The notes: generated by a model not told the origin, from the letters alone. Counted from the stretch's first letter, positions 1 through 10,599 are shown. The stretch is 64,000 nt of DNA from Nakaseomyces glabratus (GCF_010111755.1 NC_088956.1:124001-188000); one strand, 5' to 3'. Made by a program: numbers and translations.

Positions 1-305
1 TTACATAATACCGTTTATATTGCATGATTTTAATACTAATGACTAACTAATTTGTTATGAGAAGTAACGCAACAACAGTTGTTACCACAAATACTAATTT
101 GAAGTAGTAGCATATCCTCGAGGTTTTTTATCAGGTTCTTCCTTACCAACTGCTCGTCGGTTTAAAGTTGGGTTTTCCGAACATCGGGGTTACTGGCCTT
201 TAAAAAATAAGGTTAAATACAGCTTTAAATGTCATACAATGTGTATATGCAATGACTCAATTTGATATCGGTAAGGATATAATCAGTTAGTTACCAGAAT
301 TACAG
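1..305. other. Intergenic, 5' flank of PEX15
   Basis: AT-rich sequence upstream of PEX15. It presumably holds the PEX15 promoter and the end of a neighbour outside the window. I see no ORF, tRNA or repeat in it. Confidence 0.5.
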
Positions 306-1430
306 ATGCAGTTAAAGGAAGATACGGTGAACATGTCTAACGTTTTGCCAGAATCTACCATGACCACAGTTCAGAATCTGCTGGATGATGATGATTTTAG
401 TGATGAGCCTGCTATGAGTCCCTATCAAAATGATGATAATACCAGCGATGAGTACTACAATTGTTTAGATTTATTTATCAAGGGAGAGCCTAAGCAGTGT
501 TTGGAAGCTATGCTGAGCTGTGGCTTGCTAAATGAATCCCAGATTTTTCAGAACATGGACAGCGTGGAGTTATTCATTAATGCATGCTCTAGGGTATCAG
601 ACTTGGCAACTCTAGGTATATCTTTGCAAAACAAGATCATACAGCTGTTTATTTATAGTGAGATTCTAGAATTTGTACGACGCAATTCCCCAGCTGCATC
701 TGCCTTGGCGTTAATTACAAAACTCCATGGTAATATAATTAGAGCTATCGGGCTAATGAGAGGAAGTAGAGATGAACGTTATCAAATAATAGCTGATGAG
801 AAAGATGCATTGATCCATGATATTGGATTTCATGTCAAGAAACGGACAAACGAGAGTAGGAGGCAATATAATGTGGAAATGTTGATGCTTGCAGAATTAT
901 ATCTATTTGATGTCCAGATACAGCTAGAGGGCAAGAAAAAATCACCAAAATTATATGAGGATCTTTGTGACAAAGTATTGCAATTAAAGAGTGTCTTTGA
1001 TGAGACAGTGCTTGACGAAAAGCCACTTAGTCAGATTATATTGGCTAAGTTGGAACAAAAGAAGGATTCGGTAGAGAAAAAGAAGTCATCTTCTCGAAAG
1101 AGTCTTAGAGAGAGTACAAAAGTGTTACAAGCAATACCCACGCCGTCTGACGAGGTTCGAGATCAAATAAAGATGGATAACTTGGCATTATCTAAGGGAG
1201 CATTCAGCTCTATTACGAGTCACATTCCCCAAAAATGGTTAAAAGCTTTAACCACCCAAAAATGGATTTATAAAAACATGAAACAGCTCTCATTGGTGCT
1301 AGTTGTAGCGGTTATCTTACTGGTTAAAAGGTATAGAATGATTACAAAATGGTTTGGAGAGATCCCTTCAACATTATCTCAATTAAAACCTGCCATAGTT
1401 GAAATCCTACGCTTGCTATCCAGCCTATAG
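306..1430 (+). CDS. PEX15: Peroxin 15, tail-anchored peroxisomal membrane protein
   Basis: 374 aa, close to the roughly 383 aa of S. cerevisiae Pex15. Known role: recruits the Pex1/Pex6 AAA ATPases to the peroxisome membrane so that the receptor Pex5 can be recycled. The acidic N-terminus (DDDDFSDEP) is followed by an NCLDLFIKGEPKQCLE-like segment matching the start of the Pex15 cytosolic domain. The middle is helical. One hydrophobic stretch near residue 330 (LSLVLVVAVILLV) is flanked by Lys/Arg and followed by a short tail, as in a tail-anchored protein. An in-frame ATG at 333 (MSNVLPES) could be the true start. The neighbours NTG and NGL1 agree with the YOL044W-YOL042W order, with TPD3 interposed. 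Similarity is modest but architecture and position fit. Confidence 0.85.
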   Translation: MQLKEDTVNMSNVLPESTMTTVQNLLDDDDFSDEPAMSPYQNDDNTSDEYYNCLDLFIKGEPKQCLEAMLSCGLLNESQIFQNMDSVELFINACSRVSDLATLGISLQNKIIQLFIYSEILEFVRRNSPAASALALITKLHGNIIRAIGLMRGSRDERYQIIADEKDALIHDIGFHVKKRTNESRRQYNVEMLMLAELYLFDVQIQLEGKKKSPKLYEDLCDKVLQLKSVFDETVLDEKPLSQIILAKLEQKKDSVEKKKSSSRKSLRESTKVLQAIPTPSDEVRDQIKMDNLALSKGAFSSITSHIPQKWLKALTTQKWIYKNMKQLSLVLVVAVILLVKRYRMITKWFGEIPSTLSQLKPAIVEILRLLSSL

Positions 1431-2031
1431 ATCGACTATAATAACCATGTCACAGTACCCTTTATTAGCTTCAAATAAAAATATTAATCACTGTAATTAC
1501 CTTTGACAATGGATTGGCAAATATATTGGATGGTTAAATGCAACTCCATGTACATGACTCTACAGAAGTAGGTAAACTTTATATTCTACATCATATATAT
1601 CATATATAACGAAGTATATTTTGCTTGTTATTTTTCTCAAGAAGTTTTGTTAGTTGTGAAATCCGCAAAGGCACCTTTTGCCAGGTTTCAGTTCGAACAC
1701 CAGTTCTCTAATCTCGAACAAACAATTGAACCACATCTACATAAACTGAGGATGTTTCTTGCATTGTTGGATTTAATAGGGACAGGGTCAAGTACTGAAA
1801 GTAATAAAAGGTGACATTTTCTGTATATACCACGCGTGAAGGAAGTCAAGTAGACACATACCCGAAAGAAAGCGTGACGTTTGTAACCCTATTCGACAGG
1901 TGTGCTGGAAGACTTTGATTTGCTATAGACCTCTTATTTGGTACAAGAAAGAGATAAGCTGACAGGATTCAGTTGCTTAGAGGAAATTATACCAACTGTT
2001 AGTTAGGAAACTGCATTTTTGATCAGAAAGG
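1431..2031. other. Intergenic PEX15-TPD3
   Basis: 600 bp between two genes on the same strand. It holds the PEX15 3' flank and the TPD3 promoter. It is AT-rich with short TATA-like runs around 1590-1610. No tRNA or convincing ORF. Confidence 0.5.
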
Positions 2032-3867
2032 ATGGCCGATAATCAGAACGGAAATGAAGGGGATCTGCACCCACTAGCCTTGTTGATGGATGAGTTGAAG
2101 CACGATGATATTGCTAATAGGGTTGAGGCCATGAAAAAGTTGGATACCATAGCCATTGCTCTAGGTCCAGAAAGAACTAGGGAGGAATTGATTCCTTTTC
2201 TTACTGAAGTGGCCCAAGATGACGAGGATGAGGTCTTCGCCGTCTTGGCTGAGGAATTAGGGAAATTCGTTCCTTTAGTAGGCGGTAGTCAATATATTAA
2301 TGTCTTATTTCCTACATTGGAAATACTTGCAGCTACAGAGGAGACATTGGTAAGAGAAAAAGCCCTAGCATCTTTGAATAAAGTTGTCAAAGACATGACA
2401 ATTGAGCAATTACTACATGACTATGTTCCTTTACTGGACAGGTTGGCCAACGCTGACTGGTTCTCATCAAAAGTTTCTGCATGTGGTCTTTTCAAAGTTG
2501 TGATAAGTAGGGTCAAGGATGATACATTGAGAAAAAATTTACTGGCTTTATACTCACAATTGATACAAGATGACACACCTATGGTCAGGAGAGCTGCAGC
2601 AAGAAACTTACCATCCATTATTGACCAACTACGAGAAAATCCCGGTCTTTCATGTGAAGACGATTGGGAATACGTATCCGAGATGTTCAAGAAAGTTATT
2701 ACTGATAATCAAGACTCAGTTAAGTTTCTTGCTGTCGAATCATTAATTGCCATTCTTAAATTTTTCAACGCAAAAGGGGACTCTAGTCATACTGAGGCGT
2801 TGTTGGCATATGCCTTGAAGCTTGCAAAGGATGAGGCATGGAGAGTAAGATACATGGTAGCTGAGAAATTCGAGGATTTGGCAGATGAGATTTCTCAACT
2901 AGACAAAGTTGTTGATCATCTTCTTGAACCTTTCCTAAGTTTGTGCGAGGACAATGAAGGTGATGTTAGGAAAGCTATTGCTGGCCATGTTAGTGGATTT
3001 TCCAAGCACATTAAAGATGCCTCAATAATTGAAGCAAAAATTATTCCAGCTATATACACTCTGAGTATCGATGAAAATGAGACTGTGAGAGCTTCCTTGG
3101 CGCAAAGTATAACTGGTATGTCCTCATTACTTCCAAAGGAGAGTGTTACTGAAAACTTGCTTCCAATTGTTCTCAACATGTTAAAAGATGAGTTCCCTGA
3201 CGTAAGGTTGAATATAATTGCTAGTTTGAAAAATATAAATAAGGTTGTGGATACTAAAATACTTTCTGAATCACTGATACCTGCAATAAATGAGCTAGCC
3301 AAAGATATCAATTGGAGAGTAAGAATGGCTATAATTGACTACTTACCAGTAATTGGTGAACAACTTGGCAAATCTTTCTTTGATGAGCAGTTAATAGACC
3401 TGTGCATGACTTTGTTATGGGATCCTGTTTATGCCATCAGAAACGCCACTGTTAAAATTTTAACTAAATTAACTGAGTTTTTCGGATCCGACTGGTGCAG
3501 AGATGAAATTCTAACTAAGTTGTTAACAGTTGACGCAGAGACATTAGAAAATTTTATTTACAGGTTTACTGTTTTATCGGCGTTGAGGGAGCTAACTTCA
3601 GCTGTAAGTAGTGATATTACCTTGGAGCATATTCTTCCATATATTGTTAAGCTTTCTGATGATAAGGTGCCTAATATAAGATTCAATGTGGCTAAAGCCT
3701 ACACGGTTATCTGTGAAAATTTGAAAAATAATAAAACAAAGAATTTGAAAGAAATTTTCGAAGAAAAAATGTTACCTTCTTTCAAGAAATTACAAGGCGA
3801 TAGCGATGTAGATGTAAAATACTTTGCCAATGAAAATTTGGAAAAGTGTCAGTTGCTGATCAATTAG
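2032..3867 (+). CDS. TPD3: PP2A scaffold (A) subunit
   Basis: 611 aa made almost entirely of HEAT repeats, as in PR65/A subunits (about 590-635 aa). Typical helices recur, for example VRRAAARNLPSIIDQL, WRVRYMVAEKFEDLA and WRVRMAIIDYLPVIGEQLG. The protein scaffolds the PP2A catalytic subunits and regulatory subunits, including Rts1, whose gene lies at 38.6-40.8 kb of this window. It follows PEX15 on the same strand and ends convergently with NTG (272 bp apart). In S. cerevisiae TPD3 and NTG1 are neighbours on chromosome I, whereas PEX15 and NGL1 flank NTG2 on chromosome XV, so this locus looks like an unsplit ancestral order. Family assignment is secure. Confidence 0.96.
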   Translation: MADNQNGNEGDLHPLALLMDELKHDDIANRVEAMKKLDTIAIALGPERTREELIPFLTEVAQDDEDEVFAVLAEELGKFVPLVGGSQYINVLFPTLEILAATEETLVREKALASLNKVVKDMTIEQLLHDYVPLLDRLANADWFSSKVSACGLFKVVISRVKDDTLRKNLLALYSQLIQDDTPMVRRAAARNLPSIIDQLRENPGLSCEDDWEYVSEMFKKVITDNQDSVKFLAVESLIAILKFFNAKGDSSHTEALLAYALKLAKDEAWRVRYMVAEKFEDLADEISQLDKVVDHLLEPFLSLCEDNEGDVRKAIAGHVSGFSKHIKDASIIEAKIIPAIYTLSIDENETVRASLAQSITGMSSLLPKESVTENLLPIVLNMLKDEFPDVRLNIIASLKNINKVVDTKILSESLIPAINELAKDINWRVRMAIIDYLPVIGEQLGKSFFDEQLIDLCMTLLWDPVYAIRNATVKILTKLTEFFGSDWCRDEILTKLLTVDAETLENFIYRFTVLSALRELTSAVSSDITLEHILPYIVKLSDDKVPNIRFNVAKAYTVICENLKNNKTKNLKEIFEEKMLPSFKKLQGDSDVDVKYFANENLEKCQLLIN

Positions 3868-4139
3868 GCACTCAGAACATCGGAGTTTCAAATTAACATG
3901 ATAGATCGTATTCATGGAAATATAACTTTGGGGCTCTAACAGAGCTTCGTACATATTAATGAACGGTATTTAATTAATTTATATCGAAAAGAGGATATAT
4001 TTAAATATTAATGGATTTAATTTCTATTGCACCTTGAGCTACTCCATATGCTACTAAAGGTCAGTGTGCAAGAGCACCAGTTGCGTATGCTGAACAAGAT
4101 AGAAGGGAGTGGTTACTTACATGTTTATGTATTCATAGT

Positions 4140-5318
4140 TCAAGGACCTTCGGCTTTGATGGGGTACTTGTCGCTTTTGAGTTTCTTTTTCAAGTACAGA
4201 ATATATTCATCAAAATTCCCTCTTGTGGTTTTGCTTAGTTTCCAAAAAGCTTCGTCTATATCCTCTTCAAATTGAAGTTTCGAGAGAAGCTTTCTATCTC
4301 TAGCATTACAAATATCATTGGCTAAACAAATATCACATCTTTTGCCGCGAGCCATGCATATTACTTGACCGAAACCAACTAGCACAGTATTAATTTCGTA
4401 CCATAAACATTTAGGGAGCCATGTTTGCAATGCCTTTCTGGTATGGTCAGGTGTCTTGCATTTTTTTGCATCCACCCATCTCCACATCTTGCAAAGTCTA
4501 TCAACATGTACATCTACACAAATCCCATCCATCTTACCCCAAGCTCGCTGTAAGGCAAGGTATGTCATCTTAGGCCCGACACCAGGCAGACTTAGCATAT
4601 CATTGACATTTGTCGGTACATCAGAATCAAAATTATCGCGCAGCATGCGAACACTTTTATATATATAAGTTGCCTTCCTTCTATGAAAACCAACAGATTT
4701 TATTTTCTCATCAATTATTGATTCATCCATCATTAAGACAGATTCCAACGTCATCCCATTGGGATCATGGAGCTCATTGAGGCAGTATCTCATGATATTA
4801 AGCATGGCTTCTGCCGTGATCTCATCCTTGGTCTGTGATGATAACATCACTGCGATTAGCAGTTGAAATCTATAGTTTTTCGGAAGTATTTGTTCTTTAT
4901 GCAGCCCACAGTTCTCCGCAATGAATATAGGCATTAATGCACAACCAACTTTATCAACTGGTGTCTTCAGCTGTGCCCTCATTAGTCTAACGCGATTATA
5001 AATTGGAATAAAACTCTTGGGTAGCTTAGCTATTTCCAGAGGTTTTAGCCCAAGAGAATCTTCATCAAGGGGTTTTAACCATCGTTGTGGATCCTCACTT
5101 GTTCGATCATCAATATAATCAAAAAACGCCTGCGTATCCAAGCTCTTGATCCATTCAATATCCACTTCATCAACAAAGTCTTTGTAGTCACTTACAGGCT
5201 CATGCTTGACTGTAACAGTTTCTTCCTTTTTGAAATACTTTGATTGGACAACACCTTCTGCTGGATTTCCTTCCACATCTACTTCCAAGTACCTTCTAGT
5301 ACGCTTTCTTGGTACCAT
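4140..5318 (-). CDS. NTG1: Endonuclease III-like DNA glycosylase/AP lyase
   Basis: 392 aa from the first ATG at 5318; the frame stays open a little upstream but has no earlier ATG before a stop. Base-excision-repair enzyme removing oxidised pyrimidines and cleaving AP sites. Visible motifs: MLSSQTKDE near residue 158, helix-hairpin-helix LPGVGPK with the catalytic Lys near 250, Asp in VDVHVDRLC near 269, and four cysteines (about 321, 328, 331, 337; C-x6-C-x2-C-x5-C) forming the [4Fe-4S] site. As I recall, S. cerevisiae Ntg2 keeps this cluster and Ntg1 does not, so by cluster it is Ntg2-like. TPD3 on one side matches NTG1 and NGL1 on the other matches NTG2. The N-terminus is basic (PRKRTRRY). 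NTG1 versus NTG2 naming is arbitrary. Confidence 0.93.
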   Translation of the reverse strand: MVPRKRTRRYLEVDVEGNPAEGVVQSKYFKKEETVTVKHEPVSDYKDFVDEVDIEWIKSLDTQAFFDYIDDRTSEDPQRWLKPLDEDSLGLKPLEIAKLPKSFIPIYNRVRLMRAQLKTPVDKVGCALMPIFIAENCGLHKEQILPKNYRFQLLIAVMLSSQTKDEITAEAMLNIMRYCLNELHDPNGMTLESVLMMDESIIDEKIKSVGFHRRKATYIYKSVRMLRDNFDSDVPTNVNDMLSLPGVGPKMTYLALQRAWGKMDGICVDVHVDRLCKMWRWVDAKKCKTPDHTRKALQTWLPKCLWYEINTVLVGFGQVICMARGKRCDICLANDICNARDRKLLSKLQFEEDIDEAFWKLSKTTRGNFDEYILYLKKKLKSDKYPIKAEGP

Positions 5319-5871
5319 GACAGCCTTCAATGAGTATTCGAATGCTTTTTATAATCTGCTGAAGCTAAGGAACCGTTAAGATTCATGGTATTCACTGTTA
5401 TGATTCATCTTGACTATTAGCTCATCGCATTTTAAATCAGCATCATCCGATGCCCAGACAGACTCACAGATAACGGTATGCCAAAAAATTTCAGATTGAT
5501 TTACGGTTCTACCATAATAACAAAAGAGTACTCTCGATCCAACTATTTGCGGTTTTAATTGCGTTGATCGACAACGTATTTATCAGCTGCTCACCCTGAG
5601 AAATAGCTTAACTGTTTTAACGCTCATACGTTGAGTAACACTACCTAGTCTATTTGACCGGAGGGTTTTTCCAAGAACGTTGGTAGAAGTCCCAGCACCT
5701 AGGGATTTGATATCGCTTGCTATACCACAAATACTGCTAGCTGAAGCATATCTTCCTGGTAGAGGTATTAGAAAAAGATCATATTCACAGTGGAATACAG
5801 CTGTAGAGGAAGCACTGTGTGATAAACGCTTAAAATAAGCGATAGAAGAGAGGTCTAATTAAAGCTTCGAC
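5319..5871. other. Divergent promoter region NTG / NGL1
   Basis: 553 bp shared by two divergently transcribed genes. It contains the PAC/RRPE words listed separately. No RNA gene or repeat was seen. Confidence 0.55.
5420..5493. promoter_or_regulatory. PAC and RRPE words upstream of NTG
   Basis: GCTCATCGC at 5420-5428 is an exact PAC motif (GCGATGAGC on the minus strand). AAAAAATTTCA at 5483-5493 is an RRPE word on the minus strand. They lie about 100 and 165 bp upstream of the NTG ATG and 450 or more bp from NGL1. This pair normally marks ribosome-biogenesis promoters, so its presence here is unexpected. Functional use is inferred only. Confidence 0.45.
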
Positions 5872-6951
5872 ATGCTCGCAAGACAATTTATACCAATTGG
5901 TGCAAACGTTTTAAAGAACAGTGCAAAACCATTGTTTACGTTACTAAGTTACAACCTTTTGTCACCCTCATACATGTGGCCTCAGGTGTATACGTATGTG
6001 CCTGAGAAATATAAGGATTGGAACTATAGACATAAACTCCTCGAACAGGAGTTGCTAGATAAGTATAGAGCTGACATTATGTGTCTCCAGGAGCTTACAT
6101 CAGAAGATTATAGTAACTTTTGGAAGAAAGCTCTTCAAACTAACATGAACTACGGGTCAAACTATATTGCCAAAACCCCGCCGCAATATTGGAAGAGACC
6201 AGTTGAGCAAATGGACGGTGTTGGCATATTTTACAATCTGGACAAATTTGAGTTCATTTCCAGGTCTGGAATATATCTTAATCAATTACTTGGTGTTTTC
6301 AGTAATAATGAATTAGAGTATCTCGAAAAAAAGCCAGTTACATTGACTGATGGGGCCGGTAATCAAGTCGGTGAGCAAAGTTTGCTCCAAATCCTAAAAT
6401 CAAAAAATCAAGTGGCTTTATTCGTATCATTAAAACATAAAGAAACCGGTAATGTTTTTGTCGTTATAAATACACATCTGTATTGGAAATACGATGATGT
6501 GAAGTTAACTCAATGTATGATCATTATGAGAGAACTGGCTAGAATAATTGAAAAACATTTAGTCGGTTTAGAGAATGTAACTGATGACAAGATTAAAATT
6601 TTATTCACTGGAGATTTAAACTCAACATCAGACTCATTAGTTATAAATTTCTTAAAGGGTCAAATTGTTAGTCATGATAATCTGAATGTTATAAATCCTA
6701 TGAAGCCTTATTTAGAACATTGTGTCTATGATGATGTACCAGAAGAGTTATTTACTCACACATGTTATTCAGGAAAACTGAAGGGTATTTTTGATTACAT
6801 ATGGTACCACGACACAGACTTCAAATTGAGACGTATACTATCTGGTAGAGAAGTATCTCATGAGCTTGCAGCTTTGAATCAATTTGGTCTACCAAACGAG
6901 AATCACCCAAGTGATCATATTCCTTTGTTTACAGAATTTGAGATTCTGTGA
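5872..6951 (+). CDS. NGL1: EEP-family (Ccr4-like) nuclease, putative mitochondrial
   Basis: 359 aa, near the 363 aa of S. cerevisiae Ngl1. Endonuclease/exonuclease/phosphatase fold. LLSYNLLSPSYMWP near residue 24 is followed by the Mg-binding Glu in MCLQEL (about residue 74). INTHLYW, FTGDLNSTSDS and the C-terminal HPSDHIPLF supply the catalytic Asn, Asp and His of the fold. The N-terminus (MLARQFIPIGANVLKNSAK) is basic and free of acidic residues, compatible with mitochondrial import, but Ngl1 substrates are poorly defined. It is divergent from NTG and convergent with NOP12, as in YOL041-043. Confidence 0.92.
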   Translation: MLARQFIPIGANVLKNSAKPLFTLLSYNLLSPSYMWPQVYTYVPEKYKDWNYRHKLLEQELLDKYRADIMCLQELTSEDYSNFWKKALQTNMNYGSNYIAKTPPQYWKRPVEQMDGVGIFYNLDKFEFISRSGIYLNQLLGVFSNNELEYLEKKPVTLTDGAGNQVGEQSLLQILKSKNQVALFVSLKHKETGNVFVVINTHLYWKYDDVKLTQCMIIMRELARIIEKHLVGLENVTDDKIKILFTGDLNSTSDSLVINFLKGQIVSHDNLNVINPMKPYLEHCVYDDVPEELFTHTCYSGKLKGIFDYIWYHDTDFKLRRILSGREVSHELAALNQFGLPNENHPSDHIPLFTEFEIL

Positions 6952-7230
6952 TACTGGTTGGTTATTAGTAATCTGTTAATCCACCTTAGTTGCTAGTATT
7001 ATTTTGTTATGCATATTCCTTTAAAAAAGCTATATTATCATGAACTTTTATTATGTGAATTAATTAAAGTAAACAGTATTTTTATGCTCTGAAAATGCCT
7101 TACGATTTTATTTTATAATTTACAATTAGAGAATACTAAAATTCTATTATAGATCATTTTAAAGAACTTAGTTATGAGCGTATTTGCCTGAAATGAAATC
7201 CATAATCCCGTTTTGTTATATCGAACAGTA

Positions 7231-8421
7231 TTATTTTTTTTGTTGTGACTTCTTAAATGCCTGTGATCTCTTAGTAACTCTGCCAGTTTTTGATCTTTCC
7301 TTCTTACCTTTCTTCAAAACTGGTTTGCTATCATCTTTTGTGGCTCTGATACCTTCAACGGTAAGTTCCTTCAATAGTTTTGATCTTTCGGCTTTGTTCA
7401 ATATCTTCTTTGCTCTACCTAATTTAGTCTTTTGGCCATCAGTCATGTATTTACCAGATTTCAATGTTGGTTCTACCTTCCTAATATTCTTACACCTCGT
7501 TACACGTAGCTTTCTCTTCTTTAAATGCTCGTTTTGAGAAATCATCGGCTTCTCATTTAGAAGTAGTGCTTTACTAACACTTTGTAACTCATTGAACTGC
7601 ACATAAGCAAAACCTTTACCCATGTTCGTCTTTGGGTCTCTAACAATTCTAACATACTCTATAGAGCCACAAGCACCAAAATGTTTCCACAGACTCTCCT
7701 CATCTTCTTCAAAGTCAAGGTTACCAACAAAGACAGATCTTTGCTTGTCATGTGGTGCTGGGTGTGTAATTGAATCCACTCTTAAGTGACGATTACTAAA
7801 AACCTGACCGTTTAGCCTTTTAATCAACTTATTCAATAGCGGTGATTGTTCTTTATAGACGATGTAAGCATTCACAGATGCTCTTGATTTGTGCAATTTT
7901 TGTTGAACAAAGGCAACCTTTCTAGGTAAAGCGTCTTCAAAAGAGACAGATCTGAATCTTATACTTTGAATTGGTAGTTTCTTGTTTTCGTCATCATCAT
8001 CTATATTGTTAAATAGTTTTTGGAACAACTTGTAGGTGCTCTTTGAAATAATAACTTCGTTGGACAAGTTACCGACAAAGATAGTTCTAGAGGCCTTCTC
8101 GATCTCATCTTCCTTTGTAGATTTCTTTGATTCTTTGCCTTCTTCAACAAGTTTTTCTGGCTCTTCAGGTACTTGTTCAGGAGTCTTTGTTTCTTTGTTC
8201 TTCTTGGCTAACTTCTTCTTAGATGGTTTCTTAACTTTCGCATCATCACTTGCGGCATCCTCCATCTTTTCGTCGCCATCAGCGTCTTTGTCAGTCTTCT
8301 TGATGACTTCAATCTTTTGAACTTTGATCAAGGGAGTGGCCTTCTTATCTAGCGCATTCGAAGTCTTGAACAACTGACTGACTTTGTCGTCAGTAGCCAC
8401 TGTTTCTGGGAATAAGTTCAT
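7231..8421 (-). CDS. NOP12: Nucleolar RRM protein, large-subunit rRNA biogenesis
   Basis: 396 aa; the S. cerevisiae protein is longer (about 459 aa). Nop12 is a nucleolar protein of pre-60S maturation (5.8S/25S processing). A Lys/Glu-rich N-terminus is followed by two RRMs: the first begins [15 protein letters not shown] near residue 110 and contains an insertion; the second begins [14 protein letters not shown] near 229 with the RNP1-like GKGFAYVQF. The C-terminus is very basic ([18 protein letters not shown]), as in nucleolar proteins. A PAC motif and an RRPE word lie about 200 bp upstream, fitting ribosome-biogenesis control. It is convergent with NGL1 and in tandem with RPS15, as in S. 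cerevisiae. Confidence 0.93.
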   Translation of the reverse strand: MNLFPETVATDDKVSQLFKTSNALDKKATPLIKVQKIEVIKKTDKDADGDEKMEDAASDDAKVKKPSKKKLAKKNKETKTPEQVPEEPEKLVEEGKESKKSTKEDEIEKASRTIFVGNLSNEVIISKSTYKLFQKLFNNIDDDDENKKLPIQSIRFRSVSFEDALPRKVAFVQQKLHKSRASVNAYIVYKEQSPLLNKLIKRLNGQVFSNRHLRVDSITHPAPHDKQRSVFVGNLDFEEDEESLWKHFGACGSIEYVRIVRDPKTNMGKGFAYVQFNELQSVSKALLLNEKPMISQNEHLKKRKLRVTRCKNIRKVEPTLKSGKYMTDGQKTKLGRAKKILNKAERSKLLKELTVEGIRATKDDSKPVLKKGKKERSKTGRVTKRSQAFKKSQQKK

Positions 8422-9594
8422 ATTGTTTGTACTGGTTCCAAATATGTATTAAGGCTGGCTGCTTGCTCTTTGTAACGTCCAGTATAAACTTACGATCAGA
8501 TAGAATACAATCTGAAATTTATGAGGTTAAGCAATTATAATAATAGCCAGAAATGATATAGCATTTGTACAGGAGGATCAGTGCTCTGTAGCTATTGTGA
8601 AGCTTTTGGATTTTGCGATGAGCATCGCGGTTTTCCAAAAAATTTTCAGATTTTTGCAAAATATGGGCATACAGAAGATGATGCTCTACGACAATTTCTG
8701 TGAGCGGGTGGTATAAGACAAATCTAAAGGATATAATCATCCGGGCTACATGTGCAGGTGTAACTGTTAGCTGTGCTGCACAATATTGCGCGAGTGATCT
8801 TAATGATTAGAACTTCTTAATATTATAATATCGATATAATATGTGAGTATATATATCTAATATATGGGGGTTGTAAAAGATAATGTAAGGACTATTTTTA
8901 TTGTATTGATGTATTTTGGTTTTTGTAAATGTTAAGAGACATGAGATAGAAAAAGATTTTAAAAAAAAAATAAACCAGTTGTAGAAACCTTGGCGATGGT
9001 ACAAAATTTTGGGAAGTAAATTGGGCTTTTTGAAATGTGGAGTAAAATGAAACATAGACACAGAGACTTCATAGTCAAGAACCTCGAAAGTGGCCAACGA
9101 TTAAGATACCCAGAGATAAGGGACGTAAAAGAAATAAGAAAAACCCCTCCCATTTTCATATGAATTTTCTGAGTGTTCTCAATTGCGTAATATCTCACAA
9201 ATAGTGAATTCTCATAAAATATCATAAAATAGAAGCGGAAGGATTAGATGCTTACTGGTTAAATTTAAGCGATGTCTTTCTTGAATAATTTCCGTCTGTC
9301 GAATTAATACCAATTGTTTTGAAGGATTGGTATTTGCTTACCCTGTTCAATTTCAAATAAGGAAAAAAGATTGATCAAAACCATTGATATTATAGGGTCA
9401 AAAATCGAGGTCTCGCAAATCGGAAAATAGGAGATGCTCTCTATGCGTGAATATTTCAAGTTATTCCATTTGCTCTACAGACAAAGAGCTCAAAATACAG
9501 ATCCCAGTATGTTTTGCAATATCATAGAAAAAAGGTTCTTCAGTTGGTTATATTTTAATGTAGTATTAGATTTTTTTGATTAAAATCAGGTAAC
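8422..9594. other. Intergenic NOP12-RPS15
   Basis: 1.17 kb between two minus-strand genes. The left part holds the NOP12 promoter with PAC/RRPE; the rest is RPS15 3' flank, strongly AT-rich with TATA-type alternation around 8820-8870. Small ORFs exist but lack homology or codon character. No tRNA seen. Confidence 0.5.
8615..8651. promoter_or_regulatory. PAC + RRPE upstream of NOP12
   Basis: GCGATGAGC (exact PAC) at 8615-8623 and an AAAAAATTTTCA run (RRPE on the minus strand) around 8637-8648, about 200-230 bp upstream of the NOP12 ATG. This spacing and pairing is typical of ribosome-biogenesis genes (Dot6/Tod6 and Stb3 targets in S. cerevisiae). Confidence 0.75.
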
Positions 9595-10026
9595 TTATCT
9601 CAATGGGATGAAACGGGAGGTGGTGGCACCAGCTCTACCGTGTCTAACTGGAGTGTATGTGATGGAGAATTCACCCAAGTAGTGGCCCAACATTTCTGGT
9701 CTGATTTCAACTTGGTTGAAAACCTTACCGTTGTAGATACCGACAACAGAACCGATCATTTCTGGGACGATGATCATGTTTCTCAAGTGGGTCTTGACAA
9801 CAGCTGGCTTCTCGTTTTCTGGGCAGGCCAACTTGGCGGCTCTCAACTTCTTCATGAAACCGTTTGGCTTACCGGAGACACCACGAGAGAACTTTCTTCT
9901 AACTCTAGCTGGGGTCATCTTGATGAAGTCCTCAGTGGACATCTCCAACAACTTCTCTAGGTCAACACCTCTGTAGGAGTGGGTCTTGAAAACTCTCTTG
10001 GACTTGGCACCAGTGGCTTGAGACAT
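9595..10026 (-). CDS. RPS15: 40S ribosomal protein uS19 (S15)
   Basis: 143 aa, one residue from the S. cerevisiae length. Family landmarks include [37 protein letters not shown] and the C-terminal [15 protein letters not shown]. It sits at the head of the 40S subunit and is needed for pre-40S export. Codon use is strongly biased toward preferred yeast codons, as expected for a ribosomal protein. No intron is needed. The upstream region is rich in poly(dA:dT) tracts (10230-10310), common in ribosomal protein promoters. In S. cerevisiae the next gene is RPP2A; here it is missing and a breakpoint follows. Confidence 0.98.
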   Translation of the reverse strand: MSQATGAKSKRVFKTHSYRGVDLEKLLEMSTEDFIKMTPARVRRKFSRGVSGKPNGFMKKLRAAKLACPENEKPAVVKTHLRNMIIVPEMIGSVVGIYNGKVFNQVEIRPEMLGHYLGEFSITYTPVRHGRAGATTSRFIPLR

Positions 10027-10599
10027 TGTGTGATAGTAGCGTTAGTTTCTGTTGGTCTTGTATCAAGAAGTACTACAAAAGAAAATGGTTTATTTCTTAT
10101 ATATCAAATATAACATAGGAAGCCTATTATTACACCAATAGGAACGCCCAGGATAGGTCATACCAGTGTGTTCCTATGCCTGGTCAGTGTCTTCCCAGTG
10201 TATGTTGTGTGTCTGTGTCCTCAATCGATAGCACAACGAAAGTGAAAAAAAGTTTTGGAATTTTCAGAAAGAAAAAAAATTTGAAAATTTTGGAAAATTT
10301 GGAAAAAGTTTCAGGCCCTTTGCGGTGAGAGAAAGCAGGAAAGGGCACTGTTTGTGCGGGTACCTCTGAGTAGGATGGAAGTTTCAGTCCTTCACCTGAG
10401 GACCACACAGAGATGCACGTAGCAAGGTCTTCGAGTTGCGAGTCGCTCAGGCAGTTGCGTGGATCGCTGGCCGGAAGAGTGCTGTAGTACGGATTACCCG
10501 GCTAGTGAGGATGTGGTGGTGGGGGGAGAAGGAGGGGGGGGAGATAGAGGCATCTGTCCGCTGGCCCCCGCTGGTCTCATTTTGCTGAGCCTAAGGACT

